From: JAYZDP01 sp036337765
GTDB taxonomy: Bacteria; Acidobacteriota; Thermoanaerobaculia; Multivoradales; Multivoraceae
Reading direction: 5' to 3'
Assembly (NCBI GenBank): GCA_036337765.1
Contig: JAYZDP010000161.1
Location: 1 to 64,000, forward strand
DNA length: 64,000 nucleotides
Below the pieces are notes generated by a model. That model did no database searches. It saw nothing but the letters and a program-made list of their open reading frames with translations, and had not been told where the DNA came from. Shown here in pieces: positions 26,423-34,993 of this stretch (positions within the stretch are counted from its first letter, which is position 1; each line of letters opens with the position of its first letter). The translations under genes and the position numbers were made by a program.

Positions 26423-27760
26423 GTGACGATAGACGGCCGACTGACGCGGCGCGAGGCGCTGGCTGCCGGAACTGCGGTGGTTGGCGTGCTCGCTGGTGGT
26501 CGTGCGCGGGCGCAGACTCGCTCGCGCGTCGCCCTGGTGGGGACGGGCGTTCGCGGCACTTCGCTGTGGGGCCGCAATCTGGTCGAGAACTACGGCGACG
26601 CCGTCGAGATCGTCGGTCTCTGCGACACCAACCCTGGTCGGCTCCAGTACGGGTCGAGCTACATCGGTGCGGGCTGCCCAACCTACGGCAACTTCGACCA
26701 GATGTTGGCCGAGGCACGCCCCGACAAAGTGATCGTCACCACCGTCGATGCGACTCACCACGAGCAGATAGTCGCCGCTCTCGAAGCAGGATCGGAAGCG
26801 ATCACCGAAAAGCCACTGACGACGGACGCGGCGAAGTGCCAGGCGATTCTCGACGCCATCGATCGTACCGGCGGCCGGGTCACCGTGACCCACAACTACC
26901 GCTACTCGCCCCATCGCAGGCGGATCAAGGAGCTGCTGATGGAAAGGCGGATCGGGAGACTGACCTCGATCGACTTTCACTGGTATCTCGACATTCACCA
27001 CGGTGCCGCCTACTTCCGCCGCTGGCATGGGAAGGAGCGTTATTCGGGGGGGCTCTACGTTCACAAGGCGAGTCACCACTTCGACCTGCTCAACTGGTGG
27101 ATCGAGTCGGACCCGGAAGTGGTGTACGGCCAGGCGGGCCTCGAGCACTACGGTGCCAACGGTCCGTACCGCAGCGACAAGTGCCGTGGCTGCCCCCACG
27201 CCGAGCGTTGTGATTTTCACTGGGACATCACCTCGTCGCAGCGCATGGTGGATCTCTACGTCGCCAACGAGCATCACGACGGCTACATCCGCGATGGCTG
27301 TGTGTACTCCGAAGAGATCGACATCTTCGACAAGATGGCGGCCCAGATCCGCTACGTGAACGGAGCCCAGGTGACCTACTCGTGCACGAGCTACTCGCCG
27401 TACGAGGGGTACCGCATCGCCTTTAACGGCACCGAGGGCCGGCTCGAAGCCTGGATTCAGGAGCGCCAGCCCTGGCCGCGCGAGAGCTACGACGAGCTGC
27501 GAGTCACTGATAATTTCGGGGAGACGGAGCTGATCCGGATCCCGCACCGTAGCGGCGGACATGGTGGTGGCGACGTGCTCATGCTGGATCACATCTTCCG
27601 AGATTCGCAGGGGACGGACCCGTTCAAGCAGCGCGCCGACGTGCGTCAGGGAGCGATGGCGGTTCTCACCGGGTTTGCGGCGCGGCGTAGTGCCCGATCC
27701 GGGCAGCCGGTGCGGATCGCCGATCTCACGAGTCTGGTACCGAAGGAGCAGTGGGTATGA
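26423..27760 (+). CDS. Gfo/Idh/MocA-family oxidoreductase with Tat signal
   Basis: 445 residues, starting at a GTG at 26423. The N-terminus LTRREALAAGTAVVGVLAGG is a twin-arginine export signal, seen in many secreted members of this family. The Rossmann motif is RVALVGTGVRGTSLWG and the family signature is GSEAITEKPLTTDA. A cysteine cluster CRGCPHAERC occurs mid-protein. It likely oxidises a sugar or cyclitol with a tightly bound NAD(P) in the periplasm. Its stop overlaps the start of the second PQQ dehydrogenase. Confidence 0.88.
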   Translation: MTIDGRLTRREALAAGTAVVGVLAGGRARAQTRSRVALVGTGVRGTSLWGRNLVENYGDAVEIVGLCDTNPGRLQYGSSYIGAGCPTYGNFDQMLAEARPDKVIVTTVDATHHEQIVAALEAGSEAITEKPLTTDAAKCQAILDAIDRTGGRVTVTHNYRYSPHRRRIKELLMERRIGRLTSIDFHWYLDIHHGAAYFRRWHGKERYSGGLYVHKASHHFDLLNWWIESDPEVVYGQAGLEHYGANGPYRSDKCRGCPHAERCDFHWDITSSQRMVDLYVANEHHDGYIRDGCVYSEEIDIFDKMAAQIRYVNGAQVTYSCTSYSPYEGYRIAFNGTEGRLEAWIQERQPWPRESYDELRVTDNFGETELIRIPHRSGGHGGGDVLMLDHIFRDSQGTDPFKQRADVRQGAMAVLTGFAARRSARSGQPVRIADLTSLVPKEQWV

Positions 27761-29694
27761 GATGGCGAAGATCTCTCAGAGCAGGTGCTTTCGTTGCCTT
27801 GCTGCCAGCGTTGGCGATGGCACAGACCTCGGCTGGCGATTGGCGGAGCTACGCGGCTGATCACGGCAGCACCAAGTACTCACCGCTCGATCAGATCGAT
27901 CGGACCAACGTCGATCGGCTAGATATCGTCTGGCGCTGGAAGAACGTCGACATCGAGCGTGGGGGAGGGGCCGGCGGCCCGTTCGGCAACGTCTTCGAGA
28001 CCACTCCGATCGCGATAGGCGGCAAGCTCTACATGTCGAGCGGCGCCGGCCGCGCGGCCGCGATCGACGGCAGGACCGGCGAAACGCTGTGGGTGTTCGA
28101 GCCCAAGGAGTTCGGGTGGGACAAGGGCGGGCGCGGCTTCGGCATCTCGAGAGGGCTCAGCTCGTACTCGGTCGGTGACGAGGAGCGCCTGCTGCTCACG
28201 TCGTTCGGTCATCTGGTGTCGCTCGACTCGTCGAACGGCCGACCGAAGACCTCCTTCGGCGACGACGGCCGGGTCGACCTGACGATTCTGGGCGAGGGCC
28301 GCGAGCCACTACGGAACTTCTTCTGGACCTCGTCGCCCATGATCTGCGGCAAGACGATGGTCGTTGGCAACTCGACGACCGACCCCTACCACCTCAAGAA
28401 GGGTGTGCCTGGCACGATCCGTGGGTACGACGTCGAAACCGGAGAGATGAAGTGGCTCTTCGACATCATTCCCCGGCCCGGGCAGTTCGGCTACGAGACC
28501 TGGGAGAACGGATCTGCCGAGTACTCGGGCCACGGCAACGTCTGGACCTGGTTCAGCTGCGACGCCGAGCTCGGGTTGGTCTATGCACCCACCTCGACGC
28601 CGAACGACGATTGGTACGGCGGCCATCGCCACGGCGATGGGCTGTTCGGTGAGTCACTGGTAGCCCTCGACCTCGAGACCGGCGAGCGCAAGTGGCACTT
28701 CCAAGCTGTGCATCACGGGTTGTGGGACTACGACTTCCCCTGCGCTCCGCTGCTGGCGGACGTCGTGGTCGACGGTCGGGCGCGCAAGGTGATCGCGGCG
28801 CCGTCGAAGCAGGCGATTCTGTATGTGCTCGATCGCGAGACCGGCGAGCCGATCTGGCCAATTCCCGAAGTGGAGGTGCCGGCCTCCGACGTTCCGGGTG
28901 AGAGGGCATCACCCACTCAGCCGTATCCGACCAAGCCCGCGCCCTACGACCTGCACGGGCTGACGGAGGCCGACCTCATCAGCCTGACGCCCGAGCTCAA
29001 CCGCGAAGCTCGCGAGATCCTGGCGAAGCACCGGGCTGGGCCGATCTTTCTGCCTCCCCTGGTGCCCGCGCATGCCGCCGACGGCAAGATCGGGGCGGTT
29101 CAGAATCCGGGCCCGGTCGGCGGCAGTGACTGGAACGGCGCCGGTCTCGATCCGGAGACCGGCATCATCTACATCCCGACCGTCACCGCCCCGATGTCGA
29201 TCGCGCTCGGGCCCCCTCAGCGGGGTGACGTCGATTTCATGATCGCGGGCAACGGCTTCCTCGAAGGGCCTCAGGGGCTGCCGCCCACCAACCCGCCGTG
29301 GGGAAGCATCGTCGCCATCGACCTGAACACCGGCGAGACCCTGTGGAGGGTGGCGAACGGCGACTCGCACCGAGACCATCCGGCCCTGGCCGGTCTGGAC
29401 CTGCCCGAAGATCTTGGCAATCGGGGTCGTGCTGCGCCGCTGGTTACGAAGACCCTGCTGTTTGCCGCCGACGGCTCGAAGGACATGATCGCCGTGCCGC
29501 CGGGCGGCGGCGGCCGAGGCTTCCGCGCCTTCGACAAGAAGACCGGCGAGAAGATCTGGGAGATGGAGCTGCCGGCGGGTGGGACCGGGGCGCCGATGAC
29601 CTATCTCGCCAGGGGCCGGCAGTACATCATCGTACCGATCGGTGAGCGGGAGCACGACGGTGAGTTCATCGCGTTGGCGCTCGGAGCCGACTGA
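27757..29694 (+). CDS. PQQ-dependent dehydrogenase, glucose-dehydrogenase-like
   Basis: About 645 residues. I use the ATG at 27757, which overlaps the upstream stop (ATGA), rather than the GTG two codons before. Signal peptide (FVALLPALAMA), then an eight-bladed quinoprotein: WRSYAADHGSTKYSPLDQID at the start, HHGLWDYDFPCAPLLADVVV with the catalytic Asp, and a C-terminal GGRGFRAFDKKTGEKIW. It has no N-terminal membrane domain and no heme motif, so it is a soluble periplasmic enzyme needing an external electron acceptor. Sequence resembles the PQQ sugar/polyol group rather than methanol dehydrogenases. Substrate probably a sugar or polyol. Confidence 0.87.
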   Translation: MRWRRSLRAGAFVALLPALAMAQTSAGDWRSYAADHGSTKYSPLDQIDRTNVDRLDIVWRWKNVDIERGGGAGGPFGNVFETTPIAIGGKLYMSSGAGRAAAIDGRTGETLWVFEPKEFGWDKGGRGFGISRGLSSYSVGDEERLLLTSFGHLVSLDSSNGRPKTSFGDDGRVDLTILGEGREPLRNFFWTSSPMICGKTMVVGNSTTDPYHLKKGVPGTIRGYDVETGEMKWLFDIIPRPGQFGYETWENGSAEYSGHGNVWTWFSCDAELGLVYAPTSTPNDDWYGGHRHGDGLFGESLVALDLETGERKWHFQAVHHGLWDYDFPCAPLLADVVVDGRARKVIAAPSKQAILYVLDRETGEPIWPIPEVEVPASDVPGERASPTQPYPTKPAPYDLHGLTEADLISLTPELNREAREILAKHRAGPIFLPPLVPAHAADGKIGAVQNPGPVGGSDWNGAGLDPETGIIYIPTVTAPMSIALGPPQRGDVDFMIAGNGFLEGPQGLPPTNPPWGSIVAIDLNTGETLWRVANGDSHRDHPALAGLDLPEDLGNRGRAAPLVTKTLLFAADGSKDMIAVPPGGGGRGFRAFDKKTGEKIWEMELPAGGTGAPMTYLARGRQYIIVPIGEREHDGEFIALALGAD

Positions 29695-29721
29695 AGCCGA
29701 TAGAAGTGGAGGAACCGACTC

Positions 29722-30546
29722 ATGAAGCTGACACCCACTCTGATCGCCACCGCGGCCGGCCTGTCCATTGCGGTCTCCGCGGTCGCCGAGTCCCGTTCGT
29801 ACGTACGCTTCGAGAAGGACGGTCGCATCGCCTACGGCCGGGTCATGGGCGACTCGATCGTGGAGCTCGAGGACAACTTCCTCGTCTCGACCCGCGAGTC
29901 CGACATGCTGCACCCGCTCTCGGGCGTCAAGCTGTTGGCGCCGGTGGTGCCGTCGAAGGTCATCGCCGTCGGGCTGAACTACCGCAGTCATCTGGGTAAC
30001 GCCGAGCCCGCGAAGGAGCCCGGCCTCTTTTTCAAGAGCCCGACCTCGATCGTCGGGCCTGACGCCGACATCGTGCTTCCTCCCGGCGCCACCAACACCC
30101 ACTACGAGTCGGAGATGGTTCTAGTGATCGGCAAGCGCGCCAAGAGTGTCAGCGTCGAGGAAGCACCGAGCCATATCTTCGGCGTGACCGCCGGCAACGA
30201 TGTCTCTGAGCGGGCCTGGCAGCGCTCTGACCTGCAGTGGTTCCGGGCCAAGGGCTCCGATACCTTCGGTCCGATTGGGCCGGTGGTCGCCACCGGTCTC
30301 GACCCCGACGACCTGATGATGGTCGGTAAGCTCAATGGCGAGGTGATGCAGAAGCAGTCGACCAGCGACCTGCTCTTCGGTAGCGCCAAGATCGTCAGCT
30401 ACCTGTCGAGCTTCCTGACTCTCGAAGTCGGCGATGTCATCTTTACCGGCACCCCTGGAAGCACGAAGGCAATGAAGCCTGGCGACGTCTTCGAGATCGA
30501 GCTCGAAGGGGTCGGGACCTTGCGCAACCCCATCGCCTCTCGTTGA
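29722..30546 (+). CDS. FAH-family hydrolase with an apparent signal peptide
   Basis: 274 residues. Residues ~25-274 are a fumarylacetoacetate-hydrolase-family domain: KVIAVGLNYRSHLGNA, LFFKSPTSIVGPDADIVLP, HYESEMVLVIGKRAK (metal-binding Glu), RGKGSDTF-like FRAKGSDTFGPIGPVV, and GDVIFTGTPGSTKAMKPGD. This family cleaves C-C bonds of diketo acids or hydrates oxo acids, normally in the cytoplasm. Here the first 22 residues (KLTPTLIATAAGLSIAVSAV, then AES) look like a Sec signal with an AxA-type cleavage site. It sits between PQQ dehydrogenase and aldo/keto reductase genes, suggesting periplasmic processing of an oxidised product. Confidence 0.85.
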   Translation: MKLTPTLIATAAGLSIAVSAVAESRSYVRFEKDGRIAYGRVMGDSIVELEDNFLVSTRESDMLHPLSGVKLLAPVVPSKVIAVGLNYRSHLGNAEPAKEPGLFFKSPTSIVGPDADIVLPPGATNTHYESEMVLVIGKRAKSVSVEEAPSHIFGVTAGNDVSERAWQRSDLQWFRAKGSDTFGPIGPVVATGLDPDDLMMVGKLNGEVMQKQSTSDLLFGSAKIVSYLSSFLTLEVGDVIFTGTPGSTKAMKPGDVFEIELEGVGTLRNPIASR

Positions 30547-30563
30547 CCGCTAAGGAGTCTGCC

Positions 30564-31571
30564 ATGGAGCAGCGATCCCTCGGGCTGACCGGAGCCCGTG
30601 TGCCCACCATCTGCCTCGGCACCATGACCTTCGGTCTGCAGTGCGACGAAGAGACCTCCTTCGCCATTCTCGATGCAGCGTTCGCGGCGGGAGTCGACTT
30701 CTTCGACACGGCTGACGTCTATCCGCTCGGTAGCGACCTCGAGCTCAACGGCGAGACCGAGCGGATCATCGGCCGTTGGATGCAGTCGCGCGGCTGCCGC
30801 GACTCGATCTTCTTGGCCACGAAGTGTCGCGGCAAGATGGGGGAAGGCGCCAACGATGCCGGACTGTCCCGCTACCACATCCAGCGCGCGGTCGAGGAGA
30901 GCCTGCGCCGGCTTCAGACCGATGTGGTCGACCTTTACCAGACGCACTTCTTCGACCCGCACACGCCGATCGACGAGACGCTAGGGGCGCTCGACGACCT
31001 GGTGCACCAGGGCAAGGTGCGCTACATCGGTTGCTCGAACTACCCCGCGTGGCGGTTGAGCGAGGCTCTCGAGGCGTCGAAGCGCCTTGGCCTCGCGCGC
31101 TACCAGTCGCTGCAGCCACGCTACAACCTTCTCTACAGGGAGATCGAAACCGAGGTGCTGCCGCTGGTGCAAGACGCGGGAGTTGGCGTCATCGTCTACA
31201 ACCCGATCGCCGGAGGGCTCTTGGCGGGCAAGTATCGGGCCGGCGAGGCACCGAGAGAGGGCACTCGCTTCACGCTCGGGAACTCGGCCGCGATGTACCA
31301 GCGGCGCTATTGGGACGAAGTGCAGCTCGACGCCGTGGACGCGCTGCGAGTGGCGGCGGAGGAGCGAGACGTTTCGCTGGCCACGGTCGCCGTTGCATGG
31401 GTCCTCGCACAGCCCGGCATCACGTCGGCGATCATCGGTGCATCGAAGCCCCAGCAGCTCGATGCCACTGTCGCGGGAGCGGACCTCGACCTCGACGACG
31501 AGATGCGGACCCTGTGTGACGAGGTGTGGTGGAAGCTGCCGCGTCGCGAGGTGCTCGAGGGCTATCGTTAG
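30564..31571 (+). CDS. Aldo/keto reductase
   Basis: 335 residues from the ATG at 30564, six bases after AAGGAG. Typical AKR (beta/alpha)8 barrel: PTICLGTMTFGLQCDEE, FFDTADVYPLG with the catalytic Asp and Tyr, IFLATKCRGK with Lys, DLYQTHFFDP with His, and a C-terminal NADPH segment SAIIGASKPQQL. It reduces aldehydes or ketones with NADPH. Part of the long operon with PQQ dehydrogenase and MaoC genes. Confidence 0.93.
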   Translation: MEQRSLGLTGARVPTICLGTMTFGLQCDEETSFAILDAAFAAGVDFFDTADVYPLGSDLELNGETERIIGRWMQSRGCRDSIFLATKCRGKMGEGANDAGLSRYHIQRAVEESLRRLQTDVVDLYQTHFFDPHTPIDETLGALDDLVHQGKVRYIGCSNYPAWRLSEALEASKRLGLARYQSLQPRYNLLYREIETEVLPLVQDAGVGVIVYNPIAGGLLAGKYRAGEAPREGTRFTLGNSAAMYQRRYWDEVQLDAVDALRVAAEERDVSLATVAVAWVLAQPGITSAIIGASKPQQLDATVAGADLDLDDEMRTLCDEVWWKLPRREVLEGYR

Positions 31572-31579
31572 AGGCATCC

Positions 31580-32077
31580 ATGGCCGATTTCGATCCCAAG
31601 GGCGCCAGCCCCGTGCGCAAGGGCAACTCCTACGACGACTTCTCGGAGGGTCAGGTCTTCCAGCACCACTGGGGACGCACCTTCAACGAGGGCGACAACT
31701 CGTTCTTCTCGGCGACGACTCTGTTCTTCAATCCGCTGTACTTCAACCGCGAGTACGCCAAGGAGCACGGGCACCCGGACGTGCTGGTCAATCCCATGCT
31801 CGTGCTCTCGACGGTCGTCGGCATGAGTGTCGAGGACCTGTCCGAAGCTGGCGGTCCGTTTCTCGGCGTCAACGACCTGACCTTCCGCCAACCGGTCTAT
31901 CCGGGCGACACGGTGACCGCGCGCTCGACCGTAGTGGCGAAGCGCGAGTCCAAGAGCCGGCCCGAGTTCGGCATCGTCACCTGGCACTCCGAGGGCTTTA
32001 ACCAGGACGGCGAACGAGTGATCGACTACACCCGGTCGAACCTGGTCGCCAAACGCCGACCGAGGCAGGCCAGCTGA
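31580..32077 (+). CDS. MaoC-family hydratase, mesaconyl/itaconyl-CoA hydratase-like
   Basis: 165 residues from the ATG at 31580. Hot-dog fold with FSEGQVFQHHWGRTFNEGDN, then FFNPLYFNREYAKEHG, LVNPMLVLSTVVGMSVEDLS and FRQPVYPGDTV. The place of the R-hydratase NPxHxD motif reads NPLYFN, so the usual His is Tyr. Proteins of this layout hydrate branched or dicarboxylic enoyl-CoAs. It overlaps the acyl-CoA dehydrogenase start by one base. Substrate assignment is from gene context (CoA transferase and CitE-type lyase downstream). Confidence 0.78.
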   Translation: MADFDPKGASPVRKGNSYDDFSEGQVFQHHWGRTFNEGDNSFFSATTLFFNPLYFNREYAKEHGHPDVLVNPMLVLSTVVGMSVEDLSEAGGPFLGVNDLTFRQPVYPGDTVTARSTVVAKRESKSRPEFGIVTWHSEGFNQDGERVIDYTRSNLVAKRRPRQAS

Positions 32078-33288
32078 TGGCTCAGAACCGCTACCTCGAC
32101 GATCGCCGTTTGGAGATCCAGGCGACGGCACGCAAGTTCGCTATGGAAGAGGTGTTGCCGGTCGCCAACGAGCTCGACAAGCACAAGCAGGACATCCCGC
32201 GCGACTTCCTGAAGCGGATGGGCGAGATGGGCTACTTCGGGATCATGATCTCGAAGGAGTACGGCGGCCTGGGGCTCGGTGTGTTCGAGTACTGCCTGAG
32301 TGCGGAGGAGCTGGCACGGGCCTGGATGAGCGTGGCGTCGATCATCGCGCGCGGCAACGGTATGGGCACCGCCGTGTCGGATCCCGAGCGCAGGCGCGCC
32401 CTGACGGAAAAGAGCGCGCGAGGAGACTGGATCGGCGCCGCGGCGCTGTCCGAGCCCAACGCCGGATCCGACCTCGCCAACGTCCAGTGCCGTGCGGAGC
32501 TAGACGGCGACGAGTATGTGATCACGGGCGACAAGAAGTGGTGTGGCAACGCCTACGCCGCCGACTTCATCCAGCTCCTCGCCCGTACCGAGGACCCGCC
32601 CGAGGGTGGCCGCCGGTCACAGGGACTCGAGACCTTTCTCATCGACAAGGAGCCCGACTCGTTTCCTGACGGCCTGACCGGCAGGGCCATTGACAAGATC
32701 GGCTACCACGGCATGACGACCTGGTATCTCGAGTTCCGCGGTCTGCGGATTCCGAAGGGAAATCTGCTCGGTGGGCGGCGATCGTCTCCCTCGGATCCGG
32801 CCAGTGGTGAGGGCGGCAAGGGTCGTGCCTTCAGCGCCACCCAGCGCGGGCTCAACGTCGCTCGCGTGCACACCGCGTCACGGGCCGTGGGCCTGGCGCG
32901 CGGAGCGCTCGAAGATTCGGTGCGCTACGCCCAGGAGCGTGAGCAGTTCAACCGGCCCATCGGTGCCTTTCAGTCGATTCGCTTCATGCTCGCCGACATG
33001 GCTACCGAGATCGAGGCGGCGCGCGCGCTGATGTACCAGGTCGCCCAACAGGTCGACGACGACCAGCCGATCGAGCGCGAGGCCGCGATGATCAAGCTCT
33101 TCGCGACCGAGATGGCGGAACGCGTCACGCACAAAGGCCTGCAGATCCACGGCGGCAACGGCTACACCACCGAACGGCAGGTCGAGCGTTATTGGCGCGA
33201 TGCGCGCCTGACGACGATCTTTGAGGGTACTTCCGAGATCCAGCGCCGCATCATTTCGGACCGCCTGCTGCCGCGAGAGATCCGATGA
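32077..33288 (+). CDS. Acyl-CoA dehydrogenase
   Basis: 403 residues, full length. N-terminal helical domain, flavin/substrate segment GAAALSEPNAGSDLANVQCR, and C-terminal QIHGGNGYTTERQVERYWRD followed by TTIFEGTSEIQRRI, where the Glu of FEGTSEIQ is the catalytic base. It dehydrogenates an acyl-CoA at the alpha-beta bond, passing electrons to ETF. In this operon a methylsuccinyl- or branched-chain acyl-CoA is plausible, giving the enoyl-CoA for the neighbouring hydratases. Tightly overlapped with MaoC genes on both sides. Confidence 0.93.
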   Translation: MAQNRYLDDRRLEIQATARKFAMEEVLPVANELDKHKQDIPRDFLKRMGEMGYFGIMISKEYGGLGLGVFEYCLSAEELARAWMSVASIIARGNGMGTAVSDPERRRALTEKSARGDWIGAAALSEPNAGSDLANVQCRAELDGDEYVITGDKKWCGNAYAADFIQLLARTEDPPEGGRRSQGLETFLIDKEPDSFPDGLTGRAIDKIGYHGMTTWYLEFRGLRIPKGNLLGGRRSSPSDPASGEGGKGRAFSATQRGLNVARVHTASRAVGLARGALEDSVRYAQEREQFNRPIGAFQSIRFMLADMATEIEAARALMYQVAQQVDDDQPIEREAAMIKLFATEMAERVTHKGLQIHGGNGYTTERQVERYWRDARLTTIFEGTSEIQRRIISDRLLPREIR

Positions 33289-33767
33289 GCTCTTCCGAGG
33301 CGCTGACCGGCAACGGCAACTACTTCGAGGACTTCGAGATCGGCCAGAGTCTCCGTCACGTACGCGGCAAGACGGTGGGTGAGTTCGAGAACCAGATTCT
33401 CACCAACCTGGTGATGAACACCGCTCACTCGCACTTCAACGAAGATGCGATGAAGGACAGCGCGTGGGGACAGCGGCTGGTCTTCGGCCTGGTGACGGGC
33501 TCGATCGTGGTCGGCCTGGCGACGCAGGACGTCGCCGAGAACGCCCTGGCCGAGCTCGGTCTCGACGGGCTGCGTTTCACCGCACCGGTCTTTCACGGCG
33601 ACACGCTTTATGCCTACTCAGAGGTCGTCTCGAAGGAAGACTCGGACCGCGAAGACGCGGGAATTGTGGTCTTCTGCCATCACGGCTACAAGCAGGACGA
33701 GACCAAGGTCTTTGAGGGGCTGCGCCGTGTGCTGCTCAAGCGCCGGAGCCACTGGGAGTCGAGTTGA
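33285..33767 (+). CDS. MaoC-family hydratase (second of the operon)
   Basis: 160 residues, ATGA overlap with the dehydrogenase gene. Hot-dog fold: NYFEDFEIGQSLRHVRGKTV, VMNTAHSHFNEDAM, VFGLVTGSIVVGLATQDVAE, FTAPVFHGDTLYAYSEV. The NTAHSHFN segment retains a His where the R-hydratase motif has one. With the first MaoC protein it may form a two-subunit enzyme or act at a separate step of the same C5 pathway. Confidence 0.8.
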   Translation: MSSSEALTGNGNYFEDFEIGQSLRHVRGKTVGEFENQILTNLVMNTAHSHFNEDAMKDSAWGQRLVFGLVTGSIVVGLATQDVAENALAELGLDGLRFTAPVFHGDTLYAYSEVVSKEDSDREDAGIVVFCHHGYKQDETKVFEGLRRVLLKRRSHWESS

Positions 33768-34975
33768 GCTCCCCTCAAAGTGCGGGCGCCGGACCCCTCG
33801 AGGGGCTCCGCATCGTCGATCTCACGCAGATGCTGGCGGGGCCCTACTGCACGATGCTGCTGGCCGACCTCGGTGCGGATGTGGTCAAAGTCGAGCCCCC
33901 GGGCGGCGACATGACGCGCTACTCGGGACCGTTCCTCGAAGGCGACGAAGAGAAGGCCTACGGCGGCTACTTCGGCAGCATCAATCGGAACAAGCGCTCG
34001 ATAGTGCTGGACCTGAAGTCCGACGACGGCAAGCAGGCGCTGCGCGAGATGGTGCGTCAGGCGCCGGTTGTGGTCGAGAACTACCGCGCCGGCGTGATGG
34101 AGCGGTTGGGACTGTCCTACGAGTCGTTGCGTGAGCTCAATCCAGCGCTGGTCTACGCCGCGGTGCGCGGCTTCGGCGATCCACGGACCGGCGAAAGCCC
34201 GTGCGTGAACTGGCCCGCCTTTGACGTCGTCGCGCAGGCGATGGGCGGCATCATGGGGATCACGGGCACTGCCGATGGCACGCCACTCAAGGCCGGCCCG
34301 GGGGTTGGCGACATATACCCGGCGGCCCTTGCCGCTTTGGGCATCGTCGCTGCCGTGCGCCACGCCGAGCGCACCGGCCAGGGTCAGTTCGTCGACGTCG
34401 GTATGGTCGATGCGGTCCTGTCGCTGTGCGAGCGGTTGGTCTACGAGTACTCCTATCACGGCAACGTGCCGGGGCCGGAGGGCAACGCCCATCCCTTCCT
34501 GTGCCCGTTCGAGAATTTCCAGACCGAGGACGGGTGGATCACCATCGCTGGGCCACGCGACAGTCACTGGAAAATCCTGTGCGAAGAGATGGGCCGGCCG
34601 GAGCTCGCCGAGGACGAACGCTTCCGCACCAACCGCGCTCGCGTCCAAAACGCCGACGAGACGCGGCGGATGGTTCGCGAGTGGACCTCGGCCCGCACCA
34701 CGGACGAAGCGATGAGTGCGCTCGCGGGCAAGGTGCCGGCCGGGCCGGTGCAGACGATCCAGGACATCTTCGAACATCCGCATTCCCGCAGCCGCGACAT
34801 GCTCGTCGAGGTCGAGCACGCCGGTACGGAGCGCAACGTGGTCTACGCCGGCTTACCGATCAAGTACACCGAGACCCCGGGTGGCATTCGCCGCCGACCG
34901 CCGCGCCTGGGAGAACACTCTGGAGAGATTCGTGAAGAGTTCAATTTGCCTCCCGCCGCGGCCGCCGGCGGGTGA
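33764..34975 (+). CDS. CaiB/BaiF family III CoA-transferase
   Basis: 403 residues starting at a TTG overlapping the upstream stop. Family III signatures: GLRIVDLTQMLAGPYCTMLL, ADVVKVEPPGGDMTR, INRNKRSIVLDLKSDDGK and QFVDVGMVDAVLS, which contains the catalytic Asp. It moves CoA between carboxylic acids. Between hydratases and a CitE-like lyase it resembles mesaconyl-CoA C1:C4 transferases or dicarboxylate activators, but succinyl-CoA-dependent activation of another acid is equally possible. Confidence 0.9.
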   Translation: MSSPQSAGAGPLEGLRIVDLTQMLAGPYCTMLLADLGADVVKVEPPGGDMTRYSGPFLEGDEEKAYGGYFGSINRNKRSIVLDLKSDDGKQALREMVRQAPVVVENYRAGVMERLGLSYESLRELNPALVYAAVRGFGDPRTGESPCVNWPAFDVVAQAMGGIMGITGTADGTPLKAGPGVGDIYPAALAALGIVAAVRHAERTGQGQFVDVGMVDAVLSLCERLVYEYSYHGNVPGPEGNAHPFLCPFENFQTEDGWITIAGPRDSHWKILCEEMGRPELAEDERFRTNRARVQNADETRRMVREWTSARTTDEAMSALAGKVPAGPVQTIQDIFEHPHSRSRDMLVEVEHAGTERNVVYAGLPIKYTETPGGIRRRPPRLGEHSGEIREEFNLPPAAAAGG

Positions 34976-34993
34976 CTCAGGAGGAGAACGCCG

